Source: Xylanibacter ruminicola
GTDB lineage: Bacteria; Bacteroidota; Bacteroidia; Bacteroidales; Bacteroidaceae
NCBI RefSeq assembly: GCF_900142525.1
Contig: NZ_FRBD01000002.1
Span: forward strand, 1-64,000
Length of the DNA: 64,000 nucleotides
Direction of reading: 5' to 3'
Position numbers and translations under genes: made by a program. The notes below the pieces were generated by a model. That model did no database searches. It worked only from the letters and a program-made list of their open reading frames with translations, and was not told the origin of the DNA. Positions within the stretch are counted from its first letter, which is position 1; every line of letters starts with the position of its first letter. This document shows, piece after piece, positions 1 to 12,949 of this stretch.

Positions 1-286
1 GTTTCTGACTCTTCTTCGGCATACTAGACGGATTTAGTTTAACATCTGGGGTTCCTTTACTTCTTCTGTCAGGTACCTTTCCGTCTGCAAAGGTACTAAT
101 CCATCTGCGAATAGTTAGTCTATTTACATGAAAATCTGCACTCAATTGTGAAATTGGAACATGATTTAACAAATGAGCTTTCACAATCATTAGTTTTTCC
201 TCCAAAGTTTTTTGCTTTTTGGATTCTTTGTGTCTCAATGCAAGTTCTTGCAACTCCAATAAATCTGAATCTTCGTTTTTCTCCAT
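1..286 (-). CDS. Partial transposase-type helix-turn-helix protein (cut by left edge)
   Basis: The minus strand reads from an ATG at 286 without a stop to base 2, giving 95 residues of an unfinished protein. It starts with an acidic and lysine-rich leader (MEKNEDSDLLELQELALRHK). A helix-turn-helix segment follows that contains VPISQLSADFHVNRLTIRRW, which resembles the N-terminal DNA-binding part of IS3-type OrfA or Bacteroidales HTH transposases. The arrangement suggests the left part of an insertion sequence whose catalytic gene lies outside the window. I cannot see terminal inverted repeats with confidence. It could instead be a stand-alone DNA-binding protein. Confidence 0.55.
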   Translation of the reverse strand, partial: MEKNEDSDLLELQELALRHKESKKQKTLEEKLMIVKAHLLNHVPISQLSADFHVNRLTIRRWISTFADGKVPDRRSKGTPDVKLNPSSMPKKSQK

Positions 287-358
287 TTTAAAAAGTTTTT
301 TTGATTCAACGTTTTTCAGGGTAAGACAATAATAACACAATTAATCCCTTGTTACGAG

Positions 359-679
359 ATGCCAATCGATAGCAATCTTGATACGGCTGAGATCTCTTTA
401 TGGCAAGAGAGGGTTATAAAATCTGAAGACATATTTTATGGAGACCAAAGTGTCTGTGTTTTCAAGGACTGCTATATATACCCTGATTCAACCTGCATAA
501 TAGATGCAAATTATCTTGTTAATAATACCGACACCTGCTTTTTCTTCTTAATTGCGTGGAAAGATGCTAAGCAATATTCTTGGGATGAAATCCGTAATAG
601 GAAATTATACCATAGGATGATTGTTACGCGAGATATAGAAGGTAGGTATGATAGAAATATTGTTGTAGCTAAAAAATAG
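359..679 (+). CDS. Small hypothetical protein, possibly a C-terminal remnant
   Basis: This 106-residue protein has no signal peptide, no membrane segment and no family I recognise. It is rich in aromatic and charged residues (DTCFFFLIAWKDAKQYSWDE) and looks like a globular cytoplasmic domain. The frame is open further upstream, from base 305 (preceding in-frame TGA at 302-304), without another ATG, so the start is uncertain. Because it sits next to a transposase-like gene, it may be the tail of a longer gene cut by an insertion. It converges on the pullulanase gene with a gap of 8 bases. Confidence 0.4.
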   Translation: MPIDSNLDTAEISLWQERVIKSEDIFYGDQSVCVFKDCYIYPDSTCIIDANYLVNNTDTCFFFLIAWKDAKQYSWDEIRNRKLYHRMIVTRDIEGRYDRNIVVAKK

Positions 680-687
680 CCGAGGCT

Positions 688-2592
688 CTAATCGTGAATG
701 ATTAGAGCCGACTGTGAATCAACTACGGTCTTGGTGCCTGTAACGGTGCCGAGGCCGTTTTCGTTGATGTTGCCATCGCAGCAGACAATGGTATATCTGC
801 TATCTGGGATTGTTATTTCAATAGGTTCCTTGTTGGCGTTCAGCACTACAATGATGTTGCGCCAGTCATCGCGACCTGCATAGTTCTTCAGTCGGAAGGC
901 CACTGCACCTTCTGGAGTGTCGATAAACTCCAGATGTTTACGCACTAAGTCAGCGTTGCCCAATCGGAAGGCAGGATGATTTTTGCGGAGCTGAATCAGG
1001 TCCTTGTAATAGCAGAATACCTGAGGATACTTTTTCAGGTTCTCCCAAGGCAACTCGTTGATACTATCGGGCGATTCGAAACTGTTGTGTACTCCTTTTT
1101 TATTACGAAGCAGTTCCTCGCCACTCAGCATAAAGGGTACTCCTTGCGATGTGAATACTGCTGTCTGAGCCAGCATGTCGAGCTTGATGAGCTCCTCAGT
1201 TGTGATGCCGGGAATGCTTGACCTCAGACGGTCTACCAGGCACATGTCGTCGTGACAGCTTACATAGCTAATCATCTGTGTAGGTTCTGTGGCCCATGGC
1301 TCGACACTGTAGTTGACCTTGGTCATATCCACCTGTGGATGACAGATGGCACCAGCAATGCCGAATTTGATGCTCTCCTTGTGGCCTGGTTCTCCAGCTA
1401 AGAAGGCAGGTTTCGTGTCGTCGCTGAACGGACCGCGCAGTGCATCACGAATCTCATCGCTGAAGGCAGCGATGCATGGCATCTGTGGGATGTTGGCCTT
1501 CATGCCGAGCTTCTCCTGTGGATAAGCACAGCTGCCTGCACTCCAACCCTCGCCATAAATAAAGATGGTGGGATCGATGTCATCGACAGCCTGACGGATA
1601 GCGTTCATCGTCTCGATGTCGTGAACACCCATCAGATCGAAGCGGAATCCGTCGATGTGGTATTCGTTAATCCAGTACTTTACGCTTTCAATCATAAATT
1701 GGCGCATCATCGGCTTCTCTGAGGCTGTTTCATTGCCGCAACCACTTCCGTTGCTGTATTTACCATCGGCGGTTTTGCGATAGAAATAGTCGGGATAAGT
1801 GCGCTGGAAGTTCGAATGCTCGATGTCGTATGTGTGGTTATAAACCACATCGAGAATCACTCTGATGCCAGCATCGTGCATGGCTTTTACCATTTGCTTG
1901 AATTCCTTAATGCGGACTTCGGGCTTATAGGGGTTCGTAGAATAACCTCCCTCGGGGATATTGTAGTTTACAGGGTCGTATCCCCAATTGTACTGTGGTT
2001 CATTCAGACGTGTCTCGTCAACTGATCCGTAATCATAGCTGGGCAGAATGTGAATGGCATTTACACCCAGTGATTTCAGGTGCTCGATGGCCCAAGGCTC
2101 AGTAAGCGCTAAGAACTTACCTGGGTATTTGGCATCCTTACGATTGATGGAGAAGTCGCGATGATGCATCTCATAGATAACCAGATCGGCAGGCGATTTC
2201 AATACGGGATGCTGGTCGCAACACCAATGTTCGGGGTCGGTCTTTTTCATGTCAATGATAGCTCCACGCTTACCATTGACACCTACTGCCTTGGCAAATA
2301 CACCAGGGCACTCGCCTTTACCGATGTCGAAGGTGTAGAACTTTCCCATCAGGTCGCCTTTGATAGTGGTAGACCACTGCTCGTTGCTGGTTTTCTGCAT
2401 CTTGACGGTTTTTATGGCTTTGCCTCCCAAACCATCCTTATAGATGCGTACGGTTACCTGCTTTGCATTGTTGGGTGCAAAGAGCACAAACTTTGTCTGG
2501 TCAGGAGTATAGTCAACCTCCTTAAAAGCCTGTGCTACTGCCTGTTTGGGCAGTAGCATAGACAATAATCCTGCGAATATCAACTTCTTCAT
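688..2592 (-). CDS. pulA: Secreted type I pullulanase (GH13)
   Basis: The 634-residue enzyme hydrolyses alpha-1,6 branches in pullulan, glycogen or limit dextrins. A signal peptide (residues 1-20, ending AVA-QA) suggests export. An N-terminal beta-sandwich (about 25-115) precedes the GH13 barrel. The pullulanase signature YNWGYDP is at 201-207, region I is DVVYNHT at about 248-254, the nucleophile is D319 in GFRFDL, and the acid/base is E348 in YGEGW. Region IV reads SCHDDM, where SCHDN is more usual. It is the last gene of a three-gene operon, 8 bases after the GH97 gene, and would pair debranching with alpha-1,4 glucosidase and glucanotransferase activity. Confidence 0.9.
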   Translation of the reverse strand: MKKLIFAGLLSMLLPKQAVAQAFKEVDYTPDQTKFVLFAPNNAKQVTVRIYKDGLGGKAIKTVKMQKTSNEQWSTTIKGDLMGKFYTFDIGKGECPGVFAKAVGVNGKRGAIIDMKKTDPEHWCCDQHPVLKSPADLVIYEMHHRDFSINRKDAKYPGKFLALTEPWAIEHLKSLGVNAIHILPSYDYGSVDETRLNEPQYNWGYDPVNYNIPEGGYSTNPYKPEVRIKEFKQMVKAMHDAGIRVILDVVYNHTYDIEHSNFQRTYPDYFYRKTADGKYSNGSGCGNETASEKPMMRQFMIESVKYWINEYHIDGFRFDLMGVHDIETMNAIRQAVDDIDPTIFIYGEGWSAGSCAYPQEKLGMKANIPQMPCIAAFSDEIRDALRGPFSDDTKPAFLAGEPGHKESIKFGIAGAICHPQVDMTKVNYSVEPWATEPTQMISYVSCHDDMCLVDRLRSSIPGITTEELIKLDMLAQTAVFTSQGVPFMLSGEELLRNKKGVHNSFESPDSINELPWENLKKYPQVFCYYKDLIQLRKNHPAFRLGNADLVRKHLEFIDTPEGAVAFRLKNYAGRDDWRNIIVVLNANKEPIEITIPDSRYTIVCCDGNINENGLGTVTGTKTVVDSQSALIIHD

Positions 2593-2600
2593 TCGTTTTG

Positions 2601-7498
<4,898 letters not shown>

Positions 7499-7523
7499 AC
7501 CAATTGTCTTTAGTTATTTTTGG

Positions 7524-7531
7524 CAAAAGTA
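7524..7531 (-). promoter_or_regulatory. Promoter -7 box for the malQ operon
   Basis: The minus strand reads TACTTTTG here, matching the Bacteroidetes TAnnTTTG box, 25 bases before the malQ start codon. The nearest upstream TTTG is 24 bases away, wider than the usual 19-21, so the -33 element is not convincing. Confidence 0.5.
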
Positions 7532-7532
7532 C

Positions 7533-7563
7533 GAAAATAACCCGTTCGGTGTTTCCAAACGGG
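7533..7563 (-). terminator. Probable terminator of the rnr transcript
   Basis: On the minus strand CCCGTT (7563-7558) pairs with AACGGG (7546-7541), followed by the T-rich TTATTTTCG. It lies between the rnr stop and the malQ promoter, which fits separate transcripts for the two. Confidence 0.45.
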
Positions 7564-7619
7564 TCTGTATTTGATTGTTTCTCGATGCAAACGATTGCAT
7601 TGAGACGACCTTGTTCTAA

Positions 7620-9818
7620 TTAATCTTCGGCTAACGTGAAGTCCAGCTGTTTACGCTCCAGGTTAGCACGTGCTACTTGTATGCGGATGGGGTCACCTAA
7701 TTGGTATTTAGTATGGTGTCGACGTCCGATAATCATATAGTTCTTTTCGTCAAAGTCGTAATAGTCGTTACCCAGGTCACGGATGGGAATCATTCCCTCG
7801 CAGTGGGTCTCGTCTATCTGTGCGTAGATGCCGTATGATTGTATGCCGCTGATGTGCGCATCGTAGGTGTTACCAATCTTGTCGGCCATAAACTCTACCA
7901 TCTTATACTTGATTGAATCGCGCTCGGCATTCTGCGATATCTGCTCCATGTCGCTGCAGTGCTCGCAGAACTCCTCATACTTATCTTTGTTTGCCGAACG
8001 TGCTCCATCTTGATACTTGGTTAGCAAGCGGTGTACCATCATGTCGGGATAACGACGGATAGGTGAGGTGAAGTGCGTGTAATAATCGAATGCCAGACCA
8101 TAGTGACCAATGTTATGAACACTGTACTTGGCCTTCATCATTGCTCTCAGTGCAACCGTCTCGATGGCATTCTGCTCGCGTGTTCCCTCTGCCTGCGACA
8201 TCAGGGCATTAAGCGATTTGGTGATAGCTCCCTTGGTGCCTGCTGTCTTTACCTTGTAACCGAACTTGGCAACAAACTCGCGCAGATTCTCCAGTTTCTG
8301 TGGATCTGGTTGGTCGTGTATACGATAGGGCAGTGTCTTTGCCTTCACGCCTTTCTTGACTTTGCCTATACTCTCAGCAACGGTCTTGTTGGCCAGGAGC
8401 ATAAATTCCTCAATCAGCTTGTTGGCATCTTTCGAAACCTTGAAGTAAGCCTTTGTGGGTTTTCCAGTCTCATCAATGTCGAAGTGCAGCTCCTCGCGGT
8501 CAAACTTCACGCTTCCGTTCTTGAAGCGAGCAGCACGCAGTTTCTTGGCCAGTGCATCGAGGGTTATCAGTTGTTCGGCATTTTCACCCTTATAAGGATT
8601 ATTCTTGGTGGCTGCTGGTGCAGGTTCGCCTGTGCCGTCTTTCACGCCGTTGTCTTCCAGTATCTGCTGAACCTCCTCGTAGGCATAGCGGCGATCACTT
8701 TTGATAACGGTATGTGCCAGATGCCAATTCTTGATGTTGGCCTCGTCGTCCATCTGGAAGATAACGCTATAGCAAAGCTTCTCCTCATCAGGGCGCAGCG
8801 AGCAGATAAAATTACAGAGCCGCTCAGGCAGCATGGGGATGGTGCGGTCAACCAGATAGATACTGGTAGCTCGGGCGTAAGCCTCCTTGTCGATAGTCGA
8901 GCCTTCGCGAACATAATGTGATACGTCGGCGATGTGTACACCAACCTCCCAAAGTCCGTTGTCCATTTTGCGGATAGACAGGGCGTCGTCGAAGTCCTTG
9001 GCATCTTTTGGGTCGATGGTGCAGGTGAATACCCCACGGAAGTCCTCTCTGCGGGCTATCTCCTCTGGGGTGATGGCTGCATCAATCTTCTCAGCAGCCT
9101 CCTCCACGTTCTTAGGATACTTGTAGGGCAGGTTGTACTGAGCCAGGATGGCATGCATCTCGGCATTGTTCTCGCCAGTCTTTCCAAGAATGTCTACTAC
9201 CGATCCAATGATGTTCTTATGATCCTGATCGGGCCACTGGATAACCTTTACTACCGCCTTATCATCAGTCTTTCCGCCTTTCAGCTTGCGCTTAGGTATG
9301 ATGATGTCGTGTACAAAGGTAGAGTCGGGCGTTACCAAGAAGGCCATATCCTTTTCTACTCTCAGCTTACCTACAATCGTGTCGTGGGCGCGCTTAACGA
9401 TTTCAATCACCATCGCCTCCTTAATGTGCTTGTCTCTGCGGGCCATATACGATACCTTCACCTTATCGCCGTCCATTGCCGACATAGAGTTGCGCTCGGC
9501 CACAAATACCGGAGTACCTCCATCCTCAGGCGTAAACGAGTTTCGTCCGGTAGCCTTACGATGGAACGTTCCCTCTTGTACCTGCGTCTTCAGGTTCAGG
9601 CGGTATGAGTTGTCGCTAACCTTCGACAGGAAGTCATCCCACGCCATCTCTTCCATCACATCGATGGCCAGCATCTTGAGCGGATGGGTATCTAGTTTCA
9701 GTACCTTGAATATCTGCTTGAATGTAAATGTCTCGTTCGGATTATGCTGGAACAGGTTCTGCAGCAGTTCGCTTACCTGCTTCTTGCCCAGTCTCTTTCC
9801 ACCTTTCTTCTTTCCCAT
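7620..9818 (-). CDS. rnr: Ribonuclease R
   Basis: The 732-residue protein is a 3'-5' exoribonuclease able to degrade structured RNA. It has a basic N-terminus (MGKKKGGKRLGKKQ), a winged-helix-like segment at about 12-70, cold-shock OB folds at about 75-230, and the RNB catalytic domain at about 255-590 with the metal-binding DPKDAKDFDDALS motif. An S1 domain near 640-725 contains GIQSYGIYAQIDE. The length is slightly short of E. coli RNase R because the C-terminal basic tail is missing. It is transcribed alone, divergent from the epimerase gene, with a TATCTTTG box at 9851-9858. Confidence 0.95.
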   Translation of the reverse strand: MGKKKGGKRLGKKQVSELLQNLFQHNPNETFTFKQIFKVLKLDTHPLKMLAIDVMEEMAWDDFLSKVSDNSYRLNLKTQVQEGTFHRKATGRNSFTPEDGGTPVFVAERNSMSAMDGDKVKVSYMARRDKHIKEAMVIEIVKRAHDTIVGKLRVEKDMAFLVTPDSTFVHDIIIPKRKLKGGKTDDKAVVKVIQWPDQDHKNIIGSVVDILGKTGENNAEMHAILAQYNLPYKYPKNVEEAAEKIDAAITPEEIARREDFRGVFTCTIDPKDAKDFDDALSIRKMDNGLWEVGVHIADVSHYVREGSTIDKEAYARATSIYLVDRTIPMLPERLCNFICSLRPDEEKLCYSVIFQMDDEANIKNWHLAHTVIKSDRRYAYEEVQQILEDNGVKDGTGEPAPAATKNNPYKGENAEQLITLDALAKKLRAARFKNGSVKFDREELHFDIDETGKPTKAYFKVSKDANKLIEEFMLLANKTVAESIGKVKKGVKAKTLPYRIHDQPDPQKLENLREFVAKFGYKVKTAGTKGAITKSLNALMSQAEGTREQNAIETVALRAMMKAKYSVHNIGHYGLAFDYYTHFTSPIRRYPDMMVHRLLTKYQDGARSANKDKYEEFCEHCSDMEQISQNAERDSIKYKMVEFMADKIGNTYDAHISGIQSYGIYAQIDETHCEGMIPIRDLGNDYYDFDEKNYMIIGRRHHTKYQLGDPIRIQVARANLERKQLDFTLAED

Positions 9819-9850
9819 AGATATGTTGTTTTTATTTTCCTTTCTGACTG

Positions 9851-9858
9851 CAAAGATA
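9851..9858 (-). promoter_or_regulatory. Promoter -7 box of rnr
   Basis: The minus strand reads TATCTTTG 33 bases before the rnr start. The expected -33 position falls inside the inverted repeat at 9871-9941 and has no TTTG. Confidence 0.6.
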
Positions 9859-9870
9859 GTAATTTTTCCC

Positions 9871-9941
9871 TACGGATTATACGGATTATACGGAAATTAT
9901 GTCATTTTAATTAAAAATCCGTATAATCCGTATAATCCGTA
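9871..9941. repeat. Perfect 24-bp inverted repeat of a doubled 10-bp unit
   Basis: The left arm (9871-9894) contains two tandem copies of TACGGATTAT plus four more bases. The right arm (9918-9941) is its exact reverse complement, with a 23-base AT-rich loop between. The structure sits between the -7 boxes of two divergent genes (rnr and the epimerase), so it is not a normal 3' terminator. It could be a mobile palindromic repeat or a shared regulatory site. Confidence 0.85.
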
Positions 9942-9953
9942 GGCTTTTTTTAG

Positions 9954-9961
9954 TACCTTTG
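9954..9961 (+). promoter_or_regulatory. Promoter -7 box of the epimerase-PAP2 operon
   Basis: TACCTTTG lies 20 bases before the ATG at 9982, which predicts a very short leader. Confidence 0.6.
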
Positions 9962-9981
9962 CAGGCAAATTCGTTAACTGT

Positions 9982-10977
9982 ATGAAGATATTAATAACAG
10001 GTGCAAGCGGTTTTATCGGCTCTTTTATTGTTGAAGAAGCTCTTCGACAGGGTTTCGATACTTGGGCCGTGGTGCGCAAGAGCAGTTCTAAGGCATATCT
10101 GCAGGATGAGCGTATCAACTTCATCGAGCTGAACCTCTCATCAAAGAGTCAGCTCGTTGAACAATTGCGTGGTCATCAGTTCGACTATGTGGTTCATGCT
10201 GCAGGAGTAACCAAGTGCTTGAACAAGCAGGACTTTGCGCGTATCAATACCGAAGGCACCAAGAAGCTGGTTGATGCGCTTTTGGAGGTTGGTATGCCTC
10301 TTAAGCGATTTGTCTTCATCAGCAGTCTAAGTATCTTTGGAGCCATCAAAGAGCAACAACCTTACGAGGAGATTAAGGAGAGTGATACTCCAAGGCCGAA
10401 TACCGCCTACGGAAAGAGCAAACTGGCTGCCGAGGCGTATCTTGAGCAGATGGCCTCGCGCGTACCTTATATTATATTAAGACCGACAGGCGTATATGGT
10501 CCTCGTGAGAAAGACTACTTTATTATGGCCAAAAGTATCAAACAGCATTCTGATTTTGCTGTGGGTTATAAGCGTCAGGACATCACCTTTGTTTATGTAA
10601 AGGATGTGGTGAAAGCTGTGTTCCTGGCATTGGATAAGGGCGAAAACGGACGCAAGTACTTCTTGAGCGATGGTAACGTGTATCAGAGTGAGACTTTCAG
10701 TAATCTGATTCATGAGGAATTGGGCCGCCCATGGTGGATTCGTATCAAGGCTCCTATCTGGGTGCTGCGTGTGGTAACCTTCTTTGGTGAATATATCGGA
10801 CGAATTACAGGAAAGGTAACCGCTCTTAATAACGATAAGTATAACATCCTGCGTCAGCGCAATTGGCGATGCGACATACAGCCAGCTATTAACGAACTGG
10901 GTTATAAGCCAGAGTACGACTTGCAACGAGGCGTAAAGGAAACTATAAAATGGTATAAAGACAACCAATGGTTATAA
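9982..10977 (+). CDS. NAD-dependent epimerase/dehydratase (extended SDR)
   Basis: The 331-residue protein has a Rossmann nucleotide-binding motif (GASGFIG, residues 7-13), the active-site Y143-x3-K147 (AYGKSK) and the preceding SS at about 114-115, which together define the extended SDR family. The pattern is close to 3-beta-hydroxysteroid dehydrogenase-like or nucleotide-sugar epimerases. The substrate is not clear from sequence. Its last 10 bases overlap the start of the PAP2 gene, so the two are translationally coupled. The pairing with a membrane lipid-phosphatase fold hints at lipid or polyprenyl-linked sugar metabolism, which is inference only. Confidence 0.85.
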   Translation: MKILITGASGFIGSFIVEEALRQGFDTWAVVRKSSSKAYLQDERINFIELNLSSKSQLVEQLRGHQFDYVVHAAGVTKCLNKQDFARINTEGTKKLVDALLEVGMPLKRFVFISSLSIFGAIKEQQPYEEIKESDTPRPNTAYGKSKLAAEAYLEQMASRVPYIILRPTGVYGPREKDYFIMAKSIKQHSDFAVGYKRQDITFVYVKDVVKAVFLALDKGENGRKYFLSDGNVYQSETFSNLIHEELGRPWWIRIKAPIWVLRVVTFFGEYIGRITGKVTALNNDKYNILRQRNWRCDIQPAINELGYKPEYDLQRGVKETIKWYKDNQWL

Positions 10978-11924
10978 AGAAGATATTTGAGCTTGAGCGT
11001 AAACCTCGTAAGGGACTATTGGCGGTAGAGTGGGTGATATTGGCTTATATGCTGTTCACTCTGGTGCTGATGCTCGTAACATACACTAAACTGCAGAATC
11101 CTGAGTCAATGCTTTGGGGCCGGACGCGATTCCTGGTGATGACGCTGGCTCTTTGGGGAGTATACAGGATGGTTCCCTGCCGATTCACGATGATGTGTAG
11201 GGTGGGAGCCCAGATGGCACTACTATCTTGGTGGTATCCTGATACTTACGAGTTCAACCGCATGTTTCATAACCTAGACCACGTGTTTGCGGGCTATGAA
11301 CAGCAATTGTTCCACATGCAGCCAGCTCTGTTGTTCTCACAGAAACTCTCTAATCCTGTGTTCAGCGAGCTGATGCACTTAGGCTATGCCTCGTATTATC
11401 CGCTCATTGCCTTGGTAACGCTATATTATTTTCTGTATCGGTATCAGGAGTTCACCCGTGTCACATTTATAATATTGGCATCGTTCTTTGTCTATTACGT
11501 TATTTTTATACTGTTGCCAGTTACAGGTCCGCAGTATTACTATCTGGCGGCTGGTGTCGATCAGATTGCTCAAGGGCATTTTCCTAACGTGGGCGATTAC
11601 TTTGCTAGCCATGACGAAGCGTTGCCAATACCTGGATGGAAGGATGGATTCTTCTATCAGTGTGTGGCCAGTGCCCATGCCGCTGGCGAACGTCCCACAG
11701 CTGCTTTCCCAAGTAGTCACGTCGGTGTTACCACCATATTGTTATTCCTGGCTTGGCATGCACGCAATCGTAAACTACTCTATACGCTTCTGCCCTTCTA
11801 CGTGCTGATGTGCTTTGCCACCGTCTACATTCAGGCGCACTATGCTGTCGATGTAATAGGAGGTTGGATTTCGGCTGTGGTAATATATGCGGTTTTGTTT
11901 TTTTTATCGAAAAAATTTGTTTGA
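10968..11924 (+). CDS. PAP2-family membrane phosphatase/phosphotransferase
   Basis: The 318-residue protein has about six hydrophobic segments, with one near residues 20-42 and others clustered at about 130-190 and 255-318. The PAP2/AUR1 active-site motifs are PTAAFPSSHVG (about 244-254) and YIQAHYAVDVIGG (about 284-296), giving the two catalytic histidines and the aspartate. It lacks a clear KxxxxxxRP motif, which places it nearer the inositol-phosphoceramide synthase/AUR1-like branch. Possible roles are lipid phosphate removal or phospho-headgroup transfer at the inner membrane. It overlaps the SDR gene by 10 bases. Confidence 0.8.
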   Translation: MVIKKIFELERKPRKGLLAVEWVILAYMLFTLVLMLVTYTKLQNPESMLWGRTRFLVMTLALWGVYRMVPCRFTMMCRVGAQMALLSWWYPDTYEFNRMFHNLDHVFAGYEQQLFHMQPALLFSQKLSNPVFSELMHLGYASYYPLIALVTLYYFLYRYQEFTRVTFIILASFFVYYVIFILLPVTGPQYYYLAAGVDQIAQGHFPNVGDYFASHDEALPIPGWKDGFFYQCVASAHAAGERPTAAFPSSHVGVTTILLFLAWHARNRKLLYTLLPFYVLMCFATVYIQAHYAVDVIGGWISAVVIYAVLFFLSKKFV

Positions 11925-11947
11925 TTCGAAAATATTGCTTATCTTTG
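11916..11947 (+). promoter_or_regulatory. Promoter of greA
   Basis: TTTG at 11916-11919, a 20-base spacer, and TATCTTTG at 11940-11947 match the Bacteroidetes consensus exactly. The -33 element overlaps the end of the PAP2 coding sequence. Transcription would start near 11955 and leave a leader of about 120 bases. Confidence 0.75.
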
Positions 11948-11984
11948 CAACCGAATAAGTAAGGATACGACATATTAAATCCGA

Positions 11985-12024
11985 GGATTCCGACACTGTG
12001 TGAGTCGGGATTCTTTTCTTTTTT
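11985..12024 (+). terminator. Hairpin plus T-tract in the greA leader (attenuator or upstream terminator)
   Basis: GGATTCCGAC (11985-11994) pairs with GTCGGGATTC (12004-12013) as a 10-bp stem with two G-U pairs and a 9-base loop, followed by a T-rich run to 12024. It lies downstream of the greA promoter and 50 bases before the greA ATG. It can therefore terminate both the PAP2 transcript and part of the greA transcripts. Confidence 0.7.
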
Positions 12025-12074
12025 GTCCGTCCAACTTTATAGTAAAAAGTAAAATCATTAAATATTGAAATGTT

Positions 12075-12542
12075 ATGGCATACATGTCACAAGAAGGCTA
12101 CGACAAACTGATAGCCGAACTTCATCGTTTAGAGGCTGTTGAGCGCCCAAAGGCATCTGCAGCTATCGCCGAGGCTCGTGAGAAGGGTGATTTGAGTGAG
12201 AACTCAGAGTACGATGCTGCTAAGGAGGCTCAGGCTCATCTTGAGGATAAGATCAATCAGCTCAAGATGACTATTTCTGAAGCTAAGGTGGTAGATACCA
12301 GCCGTTTGAGCACTGACTCTGTTCAGATTCTTTCTAAGGTTGAGATGACTAATCTTACCAACAAGGCTAAGATGACCTATACTATCGTTAGTGAGAGTGA
12401 GGCTAATCTGCGCGAGGGTAAGATCTCTATTCAGACCCCTATTGCTCAGGGACTGCTTAATCATAAGGTGGGCGACGAGGTGGAAGTGAAGATTCCACGT
12501 GGCACCATCAAGCTTCGTATCGACAAGATTACTGTAGGATAA
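12075..12542 (+). CDS. greA: Transcription elongation factor GreA
   Basis: The 155-residue protein rescues backtracked RNA polymerase by stimulating transcript cleavage. The N-terminal coiled coil spans about residues 5-75 and carries the conserved acidic tip sequence GDLSENSEYDAAKEAQ. The C-terminal FKBP-like domain (about 80-155) ends with the typical VGDEVEVKIPRGTIKLRIDKI. Length and order are standard for the family. Only two bases separate it from the HIT gene, so the pair is co-transcribed. A strong promoter and a terminator-like hairpin in the leader point to attenuation, as discussed separately. Confidence 0.97.
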   Translation: MAYMSQEGYDKLIAELHRLEAVERPKASAAIAEAREKGDLSENSEYDAAKEAQAHLEDKINQLKMTISEAKVVDTSRLSTDSVQILSKVEMTNLTNKAKMTYTIVSESEANLREGKISIQTPIAQGLLNHKVGDEVEVKIPRGTIKLRIDKITVG

Positions 12543-12544
12543 TT

Positions 12545-12937
12545 ATGGATATTTTTAGCAAAATCGCTGCTGGCGAAATTCCCAGCTATAAATGCGCCGA
12601 GAACGAGGAGTTCTACGCATTTCTTGATATCAATCCGCTGGTAAAGGGGCACACTCTGGTGATTCCACGTCGTGAGGTTGATTACATCTTCGATATGGAC
12701 GACGACGAGTTGGCTCGTTATCAGGTGTTTGCTAAGCGTGTGGCTTTGGCCATCAAGAAGGCCTTCCCATGTAAGAAGGTTGCTCAGGTAGTGCTGGGCC
12801 TTGAAGTTCCCCACGCTCATATCCACCTCATCCCAATGCAGAGTGAGGCTGATGTTGACTTCCGTCGCGAGAAGCTTAAGCTTACTGAGGAAGAGTTTAA
12901 GGCTGTCGCAGAGAAAATACGTGGTGAGTTTGTGTGA
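12545..12937 (+). CDS. HIT-family nucleotide-binding protein (HinT-like)
   Basis: The 130-residue protein has the histidine-triad motif HAHIHLIP (about residues 95-102) and the usual N-terminus of the Hint branch (IFSKIAAGEIPSYK). Members hydrolyse purine nucleoside phosphoramidates or related adenylates in the cytoplasm. The gene follows greA by two bases. Its stop codon (12935-12937) touches the stop of the convergent manC gene, and a hairpin covers both ends. Confidence 0.93.
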   Translation: MDIFSKIAAGEIPSYKCAENEEFYAFLDINPLVKGHTLVIPRREVDYIFDMDDDELARYQVFAKRVALAIKKAFPCKKVAQVVLGLEVPHAHIHLIPMQSEADVDFRREKLKLTEEEFKAVAEKIRGEFV

Positions 12938-12949
12938 TTACACAAACTC
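12926..12949. repeat. Hairpin overlapping two convergent stop codons
   Basis: GAGTTTGTGT (12926-12935) and its exact complement ACACAAACTC (12940-12949) enclose a 4-base loop. The loop and its edges hold the TGA stop of the HIT gene and the TAA stop of manC. As a result both proteins end in the same residues, EFV. No T-tract follows on either strand, so it is not a classical intrinsic terminator. Confidence 0.8.

Noticed and set aside
8073..8921. 282-residue plus-strand frame opposite rnr
   Set aside because: It is antisense to the conserved RNB domain, so it is a shadow of codon bias.
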